This document shows, piece after piece, positions 8,049 through 15,635 of a DNA stretch of 64,000 nucleotides. How positions within the stretch are numbered: the first letter of the stretch is position 1; every line of letters begins with the position of its first letter. The position numbers were made by a program, and so were the translations under genes. Below the pieces are notes generated by a model. It worked only from the letters and a program-made list of their open reading frames with translations, had not been told where the DNA came from and did no database searches. This DNA is from Viridibacillus sp050278625 (GTDB taxonomy: Bacteria > Bacillota > Bacilli > Bacillales_A > Planococcaceae): contig NZ_JBNNTI010000001.1 of assembly GCF_050278625.1 (NCBI RefSeq), positions 248,001 through 312,000 on the forward strand, in the 5' to 3' direction.

Positions 8049-8696
8049 TCAGTAACCGTTTTGTTGACGTTGCTTATTGATCTTGTATTTTTCCCAGTAT
8101 GCTTGTTCGATTTGGGTTTCTGTGAATCCTAACATTTCTCCTAGCCCTAAAAACGCACCAACAGTAACAACATAGCTATTTTGAAGAGCATCTTCAGTCC
8201 ATTTAGATATCTGTTCTTCGGAACGATGTGACTCCAAGAATGAAACATTATGTGAAATTTTTGTTGTATAACTGAACAAAGTGATTAGTTGTTTTGTTAT
8301 ATCTGAATCAGTAACTTTTAAAGCGTTATAATCCCTTGAGACATCACAATCGATATCATTTCCAATACTCAACATAAAATGAAGACAATCGACGTATTCT
8401 TCGAGCAGTGGGTTTTTGATTCTGTAACAATTAATTTTTTGTTTACTGCCTAGAGGTTCTGACATCGATTTAATAACCTTACCTATTCCGTCTATCCAAG
8501 TGTGTAATACTGTCCGAGGTTTCCTATCATTACTCCAAAATTTGAATCCTCTAAATTCGTTAGCGCATTCACCTAATTCAACTAGCAAAGCCAAAATCTT
8601 TTTACTCAAACGATCCTCACCTGGTTGTACTGGATGTTGCTGTTCAATATAATCATCAAGCTCTCTCTGAGCCTCAAATAATTTTGATAGATTCAT
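8049..8696 (-). CDS. Dimeric all-alpha dUTP diphosphatase
   Basis: 215 aa. The MazG-like dUTPase_2 signature is present: LLVELGECANEFRGFKFWS near residues 37-55 gives the first metal-binding E-x2-E pair, and LLEEYVDCLHF near 114-124 gives the second E-x2-D pair. It hydrolyses dUTP to dUMP, keeping uracil out of phage DNA. The start ATG overlaps the upstream stop (ATGA). This class is common in Gram-positive phages in place of the trimeric dUTPase. Confidence 0.85.
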   Translation of the reverse strand: MNLSKLFEAQRELDDYIEQQHPVQPGEDRLSKKILALLVELGECANEFRGFKFWSNDRKPRTVLHTWIDGIGKVIKSMSEPLGSKQKINCYRIKNPLLEEYVDCLHFMLSIGNDIDCDVSRDYNALKVTDSDITKQLITLFSYTTKISHNVSFLESHRSEEQISKWTEDALQNSYVVTVGAFLGLGEMLGFTETQIEQAYWEKYKINKQRQQNGY

Positions 8697-8908
8697 AGTT
8701 TGTCCTCCTGTTTTAGCTGTTCATTTATCTTTAGATTGTGGTCTTTTAACCAAGCTGCATTTTCTTTAATTTCAAGATTCCGTAATTTAATACGATCATT
8801 ATCTTGCTTACCGCATTCCATATGGTAGAATCCACGTTCCAACGTAATGCCCCAATTAGTACATTCCATAACCGACTCTTTGCAAATACAACATTGTCCT
8901 ATTTCCAT
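8693..8908 (-). CDS. Small cysteine-rich phage protein, 71 aa
   Basis: ATG with AAGGAGGTAG upstream. CCICKES at residues 6-12 and a later GFYHMECGK give a C-x2-C ... H-x2-C pattern that may bind zinc. The rest is helical and charged. Its stop overlaps the dUTPase start. No family recognised. Confidence 0.65.
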   Translation of the reverse strand: MEIGQCCICKESVMECTNWGITLERGFYHMECGKQDNDRIKLRNLEIKENAAWLKDHNLKINEQLKQEDKL

Positions 8909-8930
8909 AAGAAGCTACCTCCTTACTGCA

Positions 8931-9203
8931 TTAACTATTCCATCGCTTATCAAAGTATTTTATTTCATCTTCTGTACAAGGTTTTAGATTTGGAATCCAA
9001 CCAAAATCACTAACCATTCTCGACCAGTTAAATCCCTTTCCTTTGCGTTTCCAATTAACGTGTTTCACTTTAACAAGTCCATTTTCTTGAATGTATTCTA
9101 TTTTCATTAACCACGGTTCTGATTCAGAATGCATAAACCAATAGTCATCTTTTTTCACTGTAACTCCATGGTTGTTTATCACTTCGTTTTTATACATTTC
9201 CAT
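8931..9203 (-). CDS. Hypothetical phage protein, 90 aa
   Basis: ATG with AGGAGAGGAG upstream; an ATG two codons downstream is an equally possible start. Aromatic-rich (DDYWFMHSESEPWLMKI, WKRKGKGFNW), suggesting a small beta-rich domain. No cysteines or membrane segment. Lies in the early operon between the Cys-rich gene and the SSB region. Function unknown. Confidence 0.65.
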   Translation of the reverse strand: MEMYKNEVINNHGVTVKKDDYWFMHSESEPWLMKIEYIQENGLVKVKHVNWKRKGKGFNWSRMVSDFGWIPNLKPCTEDEIKYFDKRWNS

Positions 9204-9241
9204 TCTCCTCTCCTGTTTAGCTTAATGTTCGTGCTGTGCCA

Positions 9242-9448
9242 TTACTTAACCGCATTTATTTTAGCTATAATATCTTCGACACTTTCGTTTGTATCTACGC
9301 TTTTATATCCATCATTACGATAAATACGAGTGAATCTAGCAAGTTCTTTGTATTCTTTGTATTCTTTTACACTACTGATAGAGTTAACCGGTATACCAAT
9401 TCTTTCTAACTTTGTGTTTAATACTGTAATAAATTTATTTTCAGCCAA
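9242..9448 (-). CDS. Hypothetical phage protein, 68 aa
   Basis: The frame has an ATG at 9457, but it lies immediately against the GGAG; the TTG at 9448 has GGAG 9 nt upstream and is the better start. The product (AENKFITVLNTKLERIG...) carries a KEYKEYKEL repeat encoded by a short direct repeat. No recognised family. Confidence 0.55.
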   Translation of the reverse strand: MAENKFITVLNTKLERIGIPVNSISSVKEYKEYKELARFTRIYRNDGYKSVDTNESVEDIIAKINAVK

Positions 9449-9494
9449 AATAATCATCTCCTTTGTGTCACAATATCTTTCTACAGCTGCCTAT

Positions 9495-9983
9495 TTAAAA
9501 CGGCAAATCTGAATCATCAACTTGAATCTGTCCGTTAGCTTGAGAAAACGGATCATCATTCACCTGTGTTTGCTGTTGGTTATTCGTTCCATATTGCCCC
9601 TGTGGAGCACTTTGCTGTTGTGGTTGAGTATTTGTATTACTTTGTCCGTTTGAGCTGTCCTGCGTGTTCTTAGGCTCTAAAAACTGAACGCTATCTGCGA
9701 CAACTTCAGTTGTGTATACACGTCCATTTGTTCCTTCATAAGAACCTGTTTGAATCCGTCCTTCAATTCCTGCAAGACTGCCCTTCTTCAAGAAGTTCGC
9801 TGTGTTCTCAGCCTGTTTGCGCCAAACAACAATGTTGATAAAGTCTGCTTGTTTTTCTCCATCATTGCCTTTGAAAGTACGATTGACTGCTAATGTAAAA
9901 CGAGCAACAGCTACTCCACTTTGGCTATATCGAAGTTCCGGATCTTTGACCAATCTTCCAACGCCTATCCATCTATTAATCAT
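9495..9983 (-). CDS. ssb: Single-stranded DNA-binding protein (phage SSB)
   Basis: About 162 aa from ATG 9983 (GGAG 7 nt upstream; the ATG two codons earlier is too close). OB-fold N-terminus INRWIGVGRLVKDPELRY with GVAVARFTLAVNR, then a Gln/Asn-rich flexible linker from about 115, and the acidic tip DDSDLPF that recruits partner proteins. It coats ssDNA in phage replication and recombination. Length and layout match ordinary bacterial SSB. The start lies inside the upstream 48-aa gene (8-nt overlap). Confidence 0.95.
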   Translation of the reverse strand: MINRWIGVGRLVKDPELRYSQSGVAVARFTLAVNRTFKGNDGEKQADFINIVVWRKQAENTANFLKKGSLAGIEGRIQTGSYEGTNGRVYTTEVVADSVQFLEPKNTQDSSNGQSNTNTQPQQQSAPQGQYGTNNQQQTQVNDDPFSQANGQIQVDDSDLPF

Positions 9984-10122
9984 CCCCATTCTCCTTTTCT
10001 TCTTTGATTCTTTTTTTATTGCACGTACTACATAAATTTGGTCCAGGATGTTCCATGCTTGGTCTATATAAAGTCTTGCACGACTTCCCGCACTTTGGAC
10101 ATTCCTGCTTACAATATTCCAT
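9976..10122 (-). CDS. Small zinc-ribbon-like protein, 48 aa
   Basis: ATG at 10122 with GGGGTG upstream, TAA overlapping the ssb start. Product MEYCKQECPKCGKSCKTLYR... then CSTC about 20 residues later: two C-x2-C knuckles, the layout of a minimal zinc ribbon, with a Lys/Glu tail. The ssb Shine-Dalgarno lies within this gene, so the two are coupled. Likely a small DNA- or protein-binding factor; function unknown. Confidence 0.65.
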   Translation of the reverse strand: MEYCKQECPKCGKSCKTLYRPSMEHPGPNLCSTCNKKRIKEEKENGDD

Positions 10123-10133
10123 ATATTTCACCC

Positions 10134-10391
10134 CTAACTAATTTGCGCTTCATAAATCGCCTGTTTCAACTCCCAAACTTCTTTCATTTCCCAACCATCT
10201 TTTTTCAGTTGTCTGCAAAACTTGAAAGTGTGAGGCGTAGTAGTCCATGCAATCGTTCCATTCTCAAACTTTGTCCATATTGAATATTTTGTATATTTCT
10301 TAATCGTTTGTTGTTTCCGATGATTCACTTTTGTTCTTTTCACGCGAGCTGCAGGGGTGTCGACTAAAATACCGTTTCTTTTCATGTTCAT
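10134..10391 (-). CDS. Hypothetical basic phage protein, 85 aa
   Basis: ATG with GGAGG 7 nt upstream. Basic N-terminus (RVKRTKVNHRKQQTIKKYTK), then a short aromatic domain (YSIWTKFENGTIAWTT, CRQLKKDGWEMKEVWELKQA). Could be nucleic-acid binding, but no family is recognised. Confidence 0.6.
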   Translation of the reverse strand: MNMKRNGILVDTPAARVKRTKVNHRKQQTIKKYTKYSIWTKFENGTIAWTTTPHTFKFCRQLKKDGWEMKEVWELKQAIYEAQIS

Positions 10392-10431
10392 TGGTAGTCC
10401 TCCTTCGCTTTATGTTTGTTATGCGACTTAT

Positions 10432-10614
10432 TTAATTAAACGATTTCACCGTTACAATCTTAACGATATTACGAAAACTGTAATTGTCTAAGCGTTTGTA
10501 CATCACATCAATGGCTTGCCTTTTGGTTGTATTTAAAACTTCGATTCTATGACCTTCAACGCCTCTTACTTGGTTATCTGTGAGTGCGTACACTATCCAA
10601 TTTTTCTTAAACAA
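10432..10614 (-). CDS. Hypothetical phage protein, 60 aa
   Basis: The frame opens with a GTG at 10641, but the Shine-Dalgarno (AAAAGGAG) lies inside that stretch, 8 nt before a TTG at 10614, which is therefore the likely start. Basic product (KNWIVYALTDNQVRGVEG...), with no recognised domain. Confidence 0.5.
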   Translation of the reverse strand: MFKKNWIVYALTDNQVRGVEGHRIEVLNTTKRQAIDVMYKRLDNYSFRNIVKIVTVKSFN

Positions 10615-10656
10615 ATATTCATCTCCTTTTCGTTTCTGCACATTTTCTTTCTACCA

Positions 10657-10803
10657 TCAACTCTCCACCGCTCTTTTAACCACCAAAGCACTCCGTATAA
10701 CCTCGTAATCTAGCAACTCAATTGGTTTGCCTTTTATTTCGATAATTCCTAATTTTCGCAATTCATTCATGACATGTTGGCGTTTGATTTGTTTTGTGGT
10801 CAT
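10657..10803 (-). CDS. Small basic phage protein, 48 aa
   Basis: ATG at 10803 within an ATGA overlap with the upstream gene; GGAG 10 nt upstream. Product starts MTTKQIKRQHVMNELRKLG and ends KRAVES; helical and basic. The junction overlap and good codon pattern support it although it is short. Function unknown. Confidence 0.6.
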   Translation of the reverse strand: MTTKQIKRQHVMNELRKLGIIEIKGKPIELLDYEVIRSALVVKRAVES

Positions 10804-11024
10804 TTGAACGATTCTCCTTCACAGAAACATTCATCTTCCCAAACTTCACATTCAGTGCAATAGCGCTCTGTTTGGAATCCTTTGAATTCGTAAACTGCTT
10901 TGACTATATATTCTGTTCCACAACTTTCGCATTCAATAGTCTCTTCATCTTCCTTCCAATGAGCCTGACTATCATCCACTTCATAACTGCAATGTGGGCA
11001 AGTTTGAGTCTTACTAAATTCCAT
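10800..11024 (-). CDS. Cysteine-rich zinc-ribbon protein, 74 aa
   Basis: Start ATG at 11024 in a TGATG junction with the upstream gene; GGGG about 10 nt upstream. Contains CPHC, CESC and CTEC knuckles plus a terminal CFC, so two or more zinc-binding sites are likely. Glu-rich between the knuckles. One of several small Cys-rich products of this operon. Function unknown. Confidence 0.65.
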   Translation of the reverse strand: MEFSKTQTCPHCSYEVDDSQAHWKEDEETIECESCGTEYIVKAVYEFKGFQTERYCTECEVWEDECFCEGESFK

Positions 11025-11233
11025 CACGCTACACACCCCTTACCCTGCATATTTAACCGTCTAGCAACTTCAATGGCATAATCCGTAGCTTTATCTCTAC
11101 AAAGCCCTGTATGGCTCATGATGGTGCTTAGATGTGATTCAAATTGTTGTTCGAGTGCTGCTGTATATCCCAAGCGTTTAATCGTACCTGCAATGATCGC
11201 TATGTGATTTACTGCTTGTTCGATTTCAGACAT
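11024..11233 (-). CDS. Hypothetical phage protein, 69 aa
   Basis: The ATG at 11233 (MSEIEQAVNHIAIIAGTIKR) has GGGGTGG 6 nt upstream and overlaps the previous gene by 8 nt; the longer frame to 11251 is less likely. Helical protein without recognised motif. Coupled to both neighbours by overlapping stops and starts. Confidence 0.6.
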   Translation of the reverse strand: MSEIEQAVNHIAIIAGTIKRLGYTAALEQQFESHLSTIMSHTGLCRDKATDYAIEVARRLNMQGKGCVA

Positions 11234-11591
11234 CCAAATCCACCCCTTCAATATTCAATTCCAGCATCTTAACAGTTGCCTTCATACCGTTTAAGTAGGC
11301 TCTATCGTTATTGCTACCGCTTTCCTTCCATTTATTGAATACCTTGTTGTACAGTTCAGCGAATCTTTCCTCTGGCGTTGGCTCGACTTCATAATCACCA
11401 GTTAACAATTTCATAAGACTATGACCCTCATCACAATTATCTGCGTTCCATTCAACAAGTACTTTGATGTTTTCCCCGTTTGTTGTGTGATCCGCTGTGA
11501 CCGTGTTGAAAATATCTGTTAAAGTCCACCCTTTTTTTAAGTTTTCAAAAGCATTAGCAACCTCTTTACTAACCTTCACTTTCTCGCTCAT
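11226..11591 (-). CDS. Hypothetical phage protein, 121 aa
   Basis: ATG at 11591 in an ATGA overlap with the upstream gene. Acidic, helical product (MSEKVKVSKEVANAFENLKK start; PTPEERFAELYNKVFNKWKE near the middle). No membrane segment, no cysteine cluster, no family recognised. Confidence 0.65.
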   Translation of the reverse strand: MSEKVKVSKEVANAFENLKKGWTLTDIFNTVTADHTTNGENIKVLVEWNADNCDEGHSLMKLLTGDYEVEPTPEERFAELYNKVFNKWKESGSNNDRAYLNGMKATVKMLELNIEGVDLDV

Positions 11592-11875
11592 TCTCCAATC
11601 ACCCTTTCATGCTTAGTGAAATATACATAAGGCCATGTTCTTAAAAAGGAATTCTTTTCAGGGTAATAAACTGTCACGCTTGGATTAGCCTTTTCAAATT
11701 CGTGGACATCACAAGGTTCCATCTCTTCTTCAAAAAGTCGAATACCAGCTACGCTGCATCGTGTATTTGGTGACCAACCGCCTTTTTCCAATTGCTTGAG
11801 GTTTTCATGCATTTCATCAAGATTATTGTGAATCACTTCGATGGTTTCCTTTTTGTGTTTTCTCGTCACAATCAT
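11588..11875 (-). CDS. Hypothetical phage protein, 95 aa
   Basis: ATG with GGAGG 9 nt upstream. N-terminal helix (KETIEVIHNNLDEMHENLKQ), then a segment that looks like a small beta domain (WSPNTRCSVAGIRLFE ... VTVYYPEK). Function unknown. The stop overlaps the next gene by 4 nt. Confidence 0.65.
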   Translation of the reverse strand: MIVTRKHKKETIEVIHNNLDEMHENLKQLEKGGWSPNTRCSVAGIRLFEEEMEPCDVHEFEKANPSVTVYYPEKNSFLRTWPYVYFTKHERVIGE

Positions 11876-11969
11876 TTCGTAATCCCTCCAATGTGTTTAA
11901 AATGTCCTGCTGTAACTTTTCAAAATCACTTACCAGCTGTGAGTATTCTGTTTGTAGTTGTTCAAGCAT
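11823..11969 (-). CDS. Possible 48-aa coiled-coil protein
   Basis: ATG at 11969 overlaps the stop of the helicase-loader gene (ATGCTTGA). Product MLEQLQTEYSQLVSDFEKLQ... has heptad-like hydrophobic spacing. Its last 53 nt overlap the 95-aa gene in another frame and its ribosome site (AAGAAG) is weak, so it is a candidate only. Confidence 0.4.
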   Translation of the reverse strand: MLEQLQTEYSQLVSDFEKLQQDILNTLEGLRNDCDEKTQKGNHRSDSQ

Positions 11970-12819
11970 TGTTGAACATCTTCTTTACTCGATGATTTAA
12001 CTTAATATCCTTATCAATCGTGACAATGTAGTCCTGACACATTTCGAAAATACGTGTACAGAGCGCTTCGTCAATCGCAAACATTTCATCAAAACCTAAC
12101 TCGCTACTAATTAGCAACGGCTTATTGTTTAAATAACGGTAGTTAACAACTTCAAACATCTTTTCAACTTGCCATTGCGTAGCCCTAGGTACTTTTATTG
12201 GTTCTAATGGATTTTTAGTATTAGGACTACTTACTGGTTTGAATAAATCATCAATGAAAAGTACATCCACTGTTTTCAAACGCTGTAGCTTGTTTGCTAG
12301 TCTCTCAAAATTGCTTTTCAAATCCTCCATGCCCTCGACATAAGGAAAATACATTGTAGGAACGATTAGACGTGTAATCATGCCGTTAGCAACTGCTGAT
12401 AACAAATGGGTTTTGCCAACACCAGGCTGACCAAGAAAGGCAATGCTATTGCTACGTGTATTTTGGATGCCCTTAAAGTTCTGACAGTATTTAAAAGCTG
12501 TGTCGTACATTTTTTCCACTTTTGGTGAGTAACCTTCTGTGTGAAAATTTTCAAAAGTCATCTTCTGAAATTCTTCTGTGATCTGTGACGACTTCATGAG
12601 CCTATTAATTTTTTTTATTTTCATACATTCACACTCAACCCACACCGGTTCATCACGTTCAAACACTCCGTTATCAAAGACATCTGCTGTTCGAGTTTCA
12701 ATGTATCCACCTTTATCTCTGCATTTCGTACATTTGTAATTAGTCTGAACAGTAGCTTCCGAAGATACCTGAACCCGACTTTTGATTTCCTCGAAGATTT
12801 GATCCATTGTTTTGACCAT
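11962..12819 (-). CDS. DnaC/DnaI-like helicase loader (AAA+ ATPase)
   Basis: About 285 aa from ATG 12819 (GAGG 8 nt upstream). Residues 30-33 CTKC and 63-65 CEC suggest a zinc-binding N-terminal part like that of helicase loaders. AAA+ core: Walker A GQPGVGKT at 130-137, Walker B VLFIDD ending at 191. It loads the host replicative helicase at the phage origin together with the DnaD-like initiator encoded just upstream. Its first 80 nt overlap the 3' end of that gene in another frame. Confidence 0.9.
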   Translation of the reverse strand: MVKTMDQIFEEIKSRVQVSSEATVQTNYKCTKCRDKGGYIETRTADVFDNGVFERDEPVWVECECMKIKKINRLMKSSQITEEFQKMTFENFHTEGYSPKVEKMYDTAFKYCQNFKGIQNTRSNSIAFLGQPGVGKTHLLSAVANGMITRLIVPTMYFPYVEGMEDLKSNFERLANKLQRLKTVDVLFIDDLFKPVSSPNTKNPLEPIKVPRATQWQVEKMFEVVNYRYLNNKPLLISSELGFDEMFAIDEALCTRIFEMCQDYIVTIDKDIKLNHRVKKMFNNA

Positions 12820-13693
12820 TGTTTTCACCTCGATTACGTAATACTTTCAATTGTTCGTATGTGGTAATGCCGTGTTCCTTACTCCAATTATTTAAAATAC
12901 CTATTGCATAGTTAAAGGTTGGCTTATTACGTTCAAGCGCTATTTTCAAAGATTCAATAATCAGCTCATGATCTAGATATTTTTTAAGCAAATTGTCAAT
13001 TTTCTTTTGGTCTGCAAAAGTGGAAACGTAGAAATTTTCATCAAAGAATTTTTTTATAGTTAAGAAATGGTAATCAATAAGAGAAAGACTGGCAGACGGA
13101 CTCTCTTCTTCTCTGTCTTTTTCTTTTTCTTTATATTCTTCTTGTTCTTTTTCTTGTTCTTTTTCTTGTTCTTTTTCTTCTTCTTCCCCCAGGTCTATGC
13201 ATGGACTATCCATAGGGTATTGATACGGTATCGAACCATCGGCATTACTAGGTTCTAATACTTTTGATTCAGAGTTGTCATTTGACTGTATTGATACGGT
13301 ATCGATACGGTATCCGTACTGCTCTAAAGAGGTAAGATATTCATTCACAAATGGTTTATGTTTTACCTCTAGCAACTCTTTTTCGATACACTTTTTAACT
13401 TTTGGTGAGTTAATAAAGTTGTAGCGAGCCCAATTATTTATCATGATTTCTTTTGTTGGTACGTGATAAGAAATCTTCCCGTAGTCTATGAAACGCTGTA
13501 GTAATTTTTCTACTGTTTCACGGTTGTAACCTGAATGCATTTCAATGACTCTGTATGGCAATTCATAAATGCCACATTGAGTTGTTTTTCCATTTGTCAT
13601 TAGGTACAAATAGAAGTATTTTTCTTCTGGTGTTAGATCTAGAACAAATGAGTCATCCCAGAATGTTGTGTGTACTTGTCTGTATTTAGCCAT
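12740..13693 (-). CDS. Phage replisome organiser with DnaD-like C-terminal domain
   Basis: 317 aa, ATG with AAGGGGG upstream. N-terminal winged-helix part (YRQVHTTFWDDSFVLDLTPE ... LPYRVIEMHSGYNRETVEKLL, residues 4-70) is typical of phage replication initiators. A low-complexity Glu/Lys/Gln linker follows, then a DnaB_2/DnaD domain (FNYAIGILNNWSKEHG near 270). It binds the phage origin, often located inside such a gene, and recruits the loader. The last 27 codons overlap the loader gene. The tandem TTCTTGTTCTTT DNA repeat encoding the linker could vary in copy number. Confidence 0.85.
   Translation of the reverse strand: MAKYRQVHTTFWDDSFVLDLTPEEKYFYLYLMTNGKTTQCGIYELPYRVIEMHSGYNRETVEKLLQRFIDYGKISYHVPTKEIMINNWARYNFINSPKVKKCIEKELLEVKHKPFVNEYLTSLEQYGYRIDTVSIQSNDNSESKVLEPSNADGSIPYQYPMDSPCIDLGEEEEKEQEKEQEKEQEEYKEKEKDREEESPSASLSLIDYHFLTIKKFFDENFYVSTFADQKKIDNLLKKYLDHELIIESLKIALERNKPTFNYAIGILNNWSKEHGITTYEQLKVLRNRGENNGQNNGSNLRGNQKSGSGIFGSYCSD
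13108..13186. repeat. Short tandem repeat encoding an Glu-Lys-Gln linker
   Basis: Repeated TTCTTGTTCTTT-type units on the + strand, encoding EKEQ repeats in the replisome organiser. In-frame slippage would change linker length without breaking the gene. Confidence 0.7.
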
Positions 13694-13747
13694 GATGTAC
13701 CCCCTTGTTTACGGTTTAAAATCATCTTGCCAGTAGCTTTTGAAAAG

Positions 13748-13768
13748 AAGGGGATTTCTCCCCTACCT
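13748..13768 (-). terminator. Weak hairpin after the erf gene
   Basis: GGGGA/TCCCC around GAAA, followed leftward by TTCTTTTC. Possibly a partial terminator or processing site between erf and the replication genes; the U-tract is interrupted. Confidence 0.4.
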
Positions 13769-14437
13769 TTAAACTGCTTGAGTTTCAAGTGATGCTAAAT
13801 AATTAATAAGCTTACTTGCTTCACCTTTTGTTAAATCCTTCGAACCTTTGGTTTCATCGATTTTTAAATGCTTCAGAGAACTTACATAAACTAATTGGAT
13901 TTCTTGGCTATTAACGCTTGCAACATTGTTCAGCTTCGCCTTTAATGCTTTAATTTGTGGTGCTGTGATGTTATCGCTCATCGGCTGTTGTGGTGGTTTC
14001 TGATAACTATTTTGTTGATTGTAATTATCAACATGCTGTTTGTTATGAGTACCTGCATTTCCGTCGTCATCTTCATCTGACGTAATACCAAATATCGCTG
14101 ATAGACTATATCTTTTGAGATAAGTGATGACTGATCCTGTAGCTTGGGCATCTTGTTTTGCTGGTGTAGCAAAAATTGGTTCTGATTCAATCCATTCACC
14201 TGATTGGTGCATAAGGATTGTGACAATACCGACTTTATTCTCTTGATTTAATGGATATTGAATGAAAGATAAGCCGTGTTTAGCTGATGATTCTGTAATA
14301 GCTTCCACAACGTTCTCTAACGGTACATATTTGCTTTTAAAAAACGGGTTAGCTTTATCCTTCAATGGCTGTTTAACATCCCTTTGGAATCCTGCTAACG
14401 CCTTTGCTAACTCTGCAATTGATTCGCTTTTTTTCAC
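13769..14437 (-). CDS. erf: ERF-family single-strand annealing protein
   Basis: About 222 aa. The second GTG (14437) is the likely start, with GGAGG 8 nt upstream. ERF core: NPFFKSKYVPLENVVEAITE near residues 30-50, and the conserved GSVITYLKRYSLSAIFGI near 98-115, followed by the acidic DEDDDGN. A variable linker and a C-terminal helical domain follow. It anneals complementary single strands in phage recombination; SSB and RusA from the same operon complete the pathway. Confidence 0.9.
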   Translation of the reverse strand: MKKSESIAELAKALAGFQRDVKQPLKDKANPFFKSKYVPLENVVEAITESSAKHGLSFIQYPLNQENKVGIVTILMHQSGEWIESEPIFATPAKQDAQATGSVITYLKRYSLSAIFGITSDEDDDGNAGTHNKQHVDNYNQQNSYQKPPQQPMSDNITAPQIKALKAKLNNVASVNSQEIQLVYVSSLKHLKIDETKGSKDLTKGEASKLINYLASLETQAV

Positions 14438-14449
14438 GGTCACAACCTC

Positions 14450-14929
14450 CTATTTTATTTGCAGTGATTCACCTTGTACGAGCCTTGCTCCAGGTACTTT
14501 ACGCCCGAGTTTTAGATTTTCTTTGACCAACAAACTATCTACTTGCGGTGCTACCGCTTTTAAAAACTCAAAAGGAATTTCATCCTCGTCGTCAATTTGT
14601 AATTTCGCTGGATTTTTTCGAATCGAGAAGGTGAATAGGTTACCTTCGATTTTCTTTTTATCTAATACTTTCATGTTTTCAAAAGTATATTTTTTAAGGT
14701 TCTCAGCTTGTTTCGCCAATACTGTTCGTCTCGCTTTCAAACGGTCTTCCTCTTGTTTAATCGCAACCTCTTTTGCTTGAATAACTCTGATTACTTTGCC
14801 GATATTCTCGACTTTCACTTCAAATGCATCACTTAGTGCGTCTAGCGTGTCTTTAACGTCCACACCTTCATCTAATAGCGACAACACTTGCATATAATCA
14901 CTTGTGAGCTCGTATAATGTCTCAGCCAT
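14450..14929 (-). CDS. Siphovirus Gp157-family protein
   Basis: 159 aa, ATG with GGAG upstream. Family signature: N-terminal LYELTSDYMQVLSLLD, a helical middle with EEDRLKARRTVLAKQAENLK, then TFSIRKNPAKLQIDDEDEIP and a C-terminal VPGARLVQGESLQIK. Gp157 proteins accompany recombination genes; one member has been linked to phage resistance in Streptococcus thermophilus, but the molecular role is unclear. It precedes erf, as often seen. Confidence 0.88.
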   Translation of the reverse strand: MAETLYELTSDYMQVLSLLDEGVDVKDTLDALSDAFEVKVENIGKVIRVIQAKEVAIKQEEDRLKARRTVLAKQAENLKKYTFENMKVLDKKKIEGNLFTFSIRKNPAKLQIDDEDEIPFEFLKAVAPQVDSLLVKENLKLGRKVPGARLVQGESLQIK

Positions 14930-14948
14930 GATTTTTTATCTCCTTTCA

Positions 14949-15036
14949 TGATATAATCACGTAAATTAGTTTTATAAGCAGTCAGGTTCATCGTGGACCT
15001 GACCAACCAAGGCCACTCTGCCAAGTGGTCTTTTTA
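14949..15036 (+). ncRNA. Candidate antisense small RNA A
   Basis: An extended -10 (TG-A-TATAAT, 14949-14957) on the + strand is followed by hairpin GTCAGGT...ACCTGAC (14981-15003) and then a terminator, GGCCACT/AGTGGTC with TTTTT (15011-15035). The predicted RNA is about 70 nt and ends on the stop codon of the leftward gene at 15034. No -35 consensus. It shares GCAGTCAG and layout with element B at 15.7 kb. No ORF inside. Function unknown. Confidence 0.5.
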
Positions 15037-15252
15037 TATTTCTTCTGCTGCACCTGTTTTGATAAGAAAATCCCCAAGACAGGAAGAACCACAAAACACA
15101 TCACCTTGATATAAAACACCAGAACCTTCATATACAGATTCTTTACAGCAATCACACTCACATATTGGCTCGTCCAAAGTTGGGACAGCAACAAAGGCGT
15201 TAAATTGATAGTTAGTGTTATCCCCTATAACCATTTGATTTTCGACAGGCAT
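15034..15252 (-). CDS. Cysteine-rich phage protein, 72 aa
   Basis: ATG at 15252 with GGAGGG 5 nt upstream; the longer frame to 15366 overlaps the upstream gene and is rejected. Product contains CECDCC near residue 32 and CGSSC near 55, a treble-clef or ribbon-like zinc pattern (ICECDCCKESVYEGSGVLY). Another frame across the same region is a shadow. Function unknown. Confidence 0.65.
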   Translation of the reverse strand: MPVENQMVIGDNTNYQFNAFVAVPTLDEPICECDCCKESVYEGSGVLYQGDVFCGSSCLGDFLIKTGAAEEI

Positions 15253-15263
15253 GAAATCCCTCC

Positions 15264-15602
15264 TTAAGCTGCTAATTGAGTTTCTTTTGGATACTCGACC
15301 GATAAAACGTAATAGGCATCTAATACAGTCAAGAAACCTTCGCTTTCTATTGCATCTGCAAAACATTTGTTTGGATAATCCATGATTAGATGTTTTACGT
15401 GATTACTATCCAATAGCTCTACTGCTGTTTGGACAACGTCGTCCATTTTTGTTTCTTTTTCAAAAACGTAGAAGTTTTGGTCGAAAAAGTTTTCTAACTC
15501 GATGCGAGACAGTTCTTCATGTACTGAAAATAATCCACGCTGATCAAGAATGCTAATTGCTGTGCTGTAGGCTAAACCTGCAAAAGCTAATTGGTTGTCC
15601 AT
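15264..15602 (-). CDS. Hypothetical phage protein, 112 aa
   Basis: ATG with AAAGGAAAG upstream. Helical acidic product: ELSRIELENFFDQNFYVFEK, DDVVQTAVELLDSNHVKHL. No recognised family or membrane segment. It follows a 178-nt structured intergenic stretch (15603-15780), the longest gap in the early operon. Confidence 0.65.
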   Translation of the reverse strand: MDNQLAFAGLAYSTAISILDQRGLFSVHEELSRIELENFFDQNFYVFEKETKMDDVVQTAVELLDSNHVKHLIMDYPNKCFADAIESEGFLTVLDAYYVLSVEYPKETQLAA

Positions 15603-15635
15603 ATTTTCACTTTCCTTTCTGATGGTTGAATCCCA

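Noticed and set aside
13067..13258. + strand frame of 63 codons rich in Phe
   Set aside because: Mirror of the Glu/Lys linker in the DnaD-like gene; low complexity and no ribosome site.
13978..14226. Leftward frame of 82 codons within erf
   Set aside because: Shadow of the Erf coding region; Erf has clear family motifs.
14988..15194. Leftward hydrophobic frame of 68 codons
   Set aside because: Overlaps the Cys-rich 72-aa gene in another frame and crosses the antisense RNA element; no proper Shine-Dalgarno.
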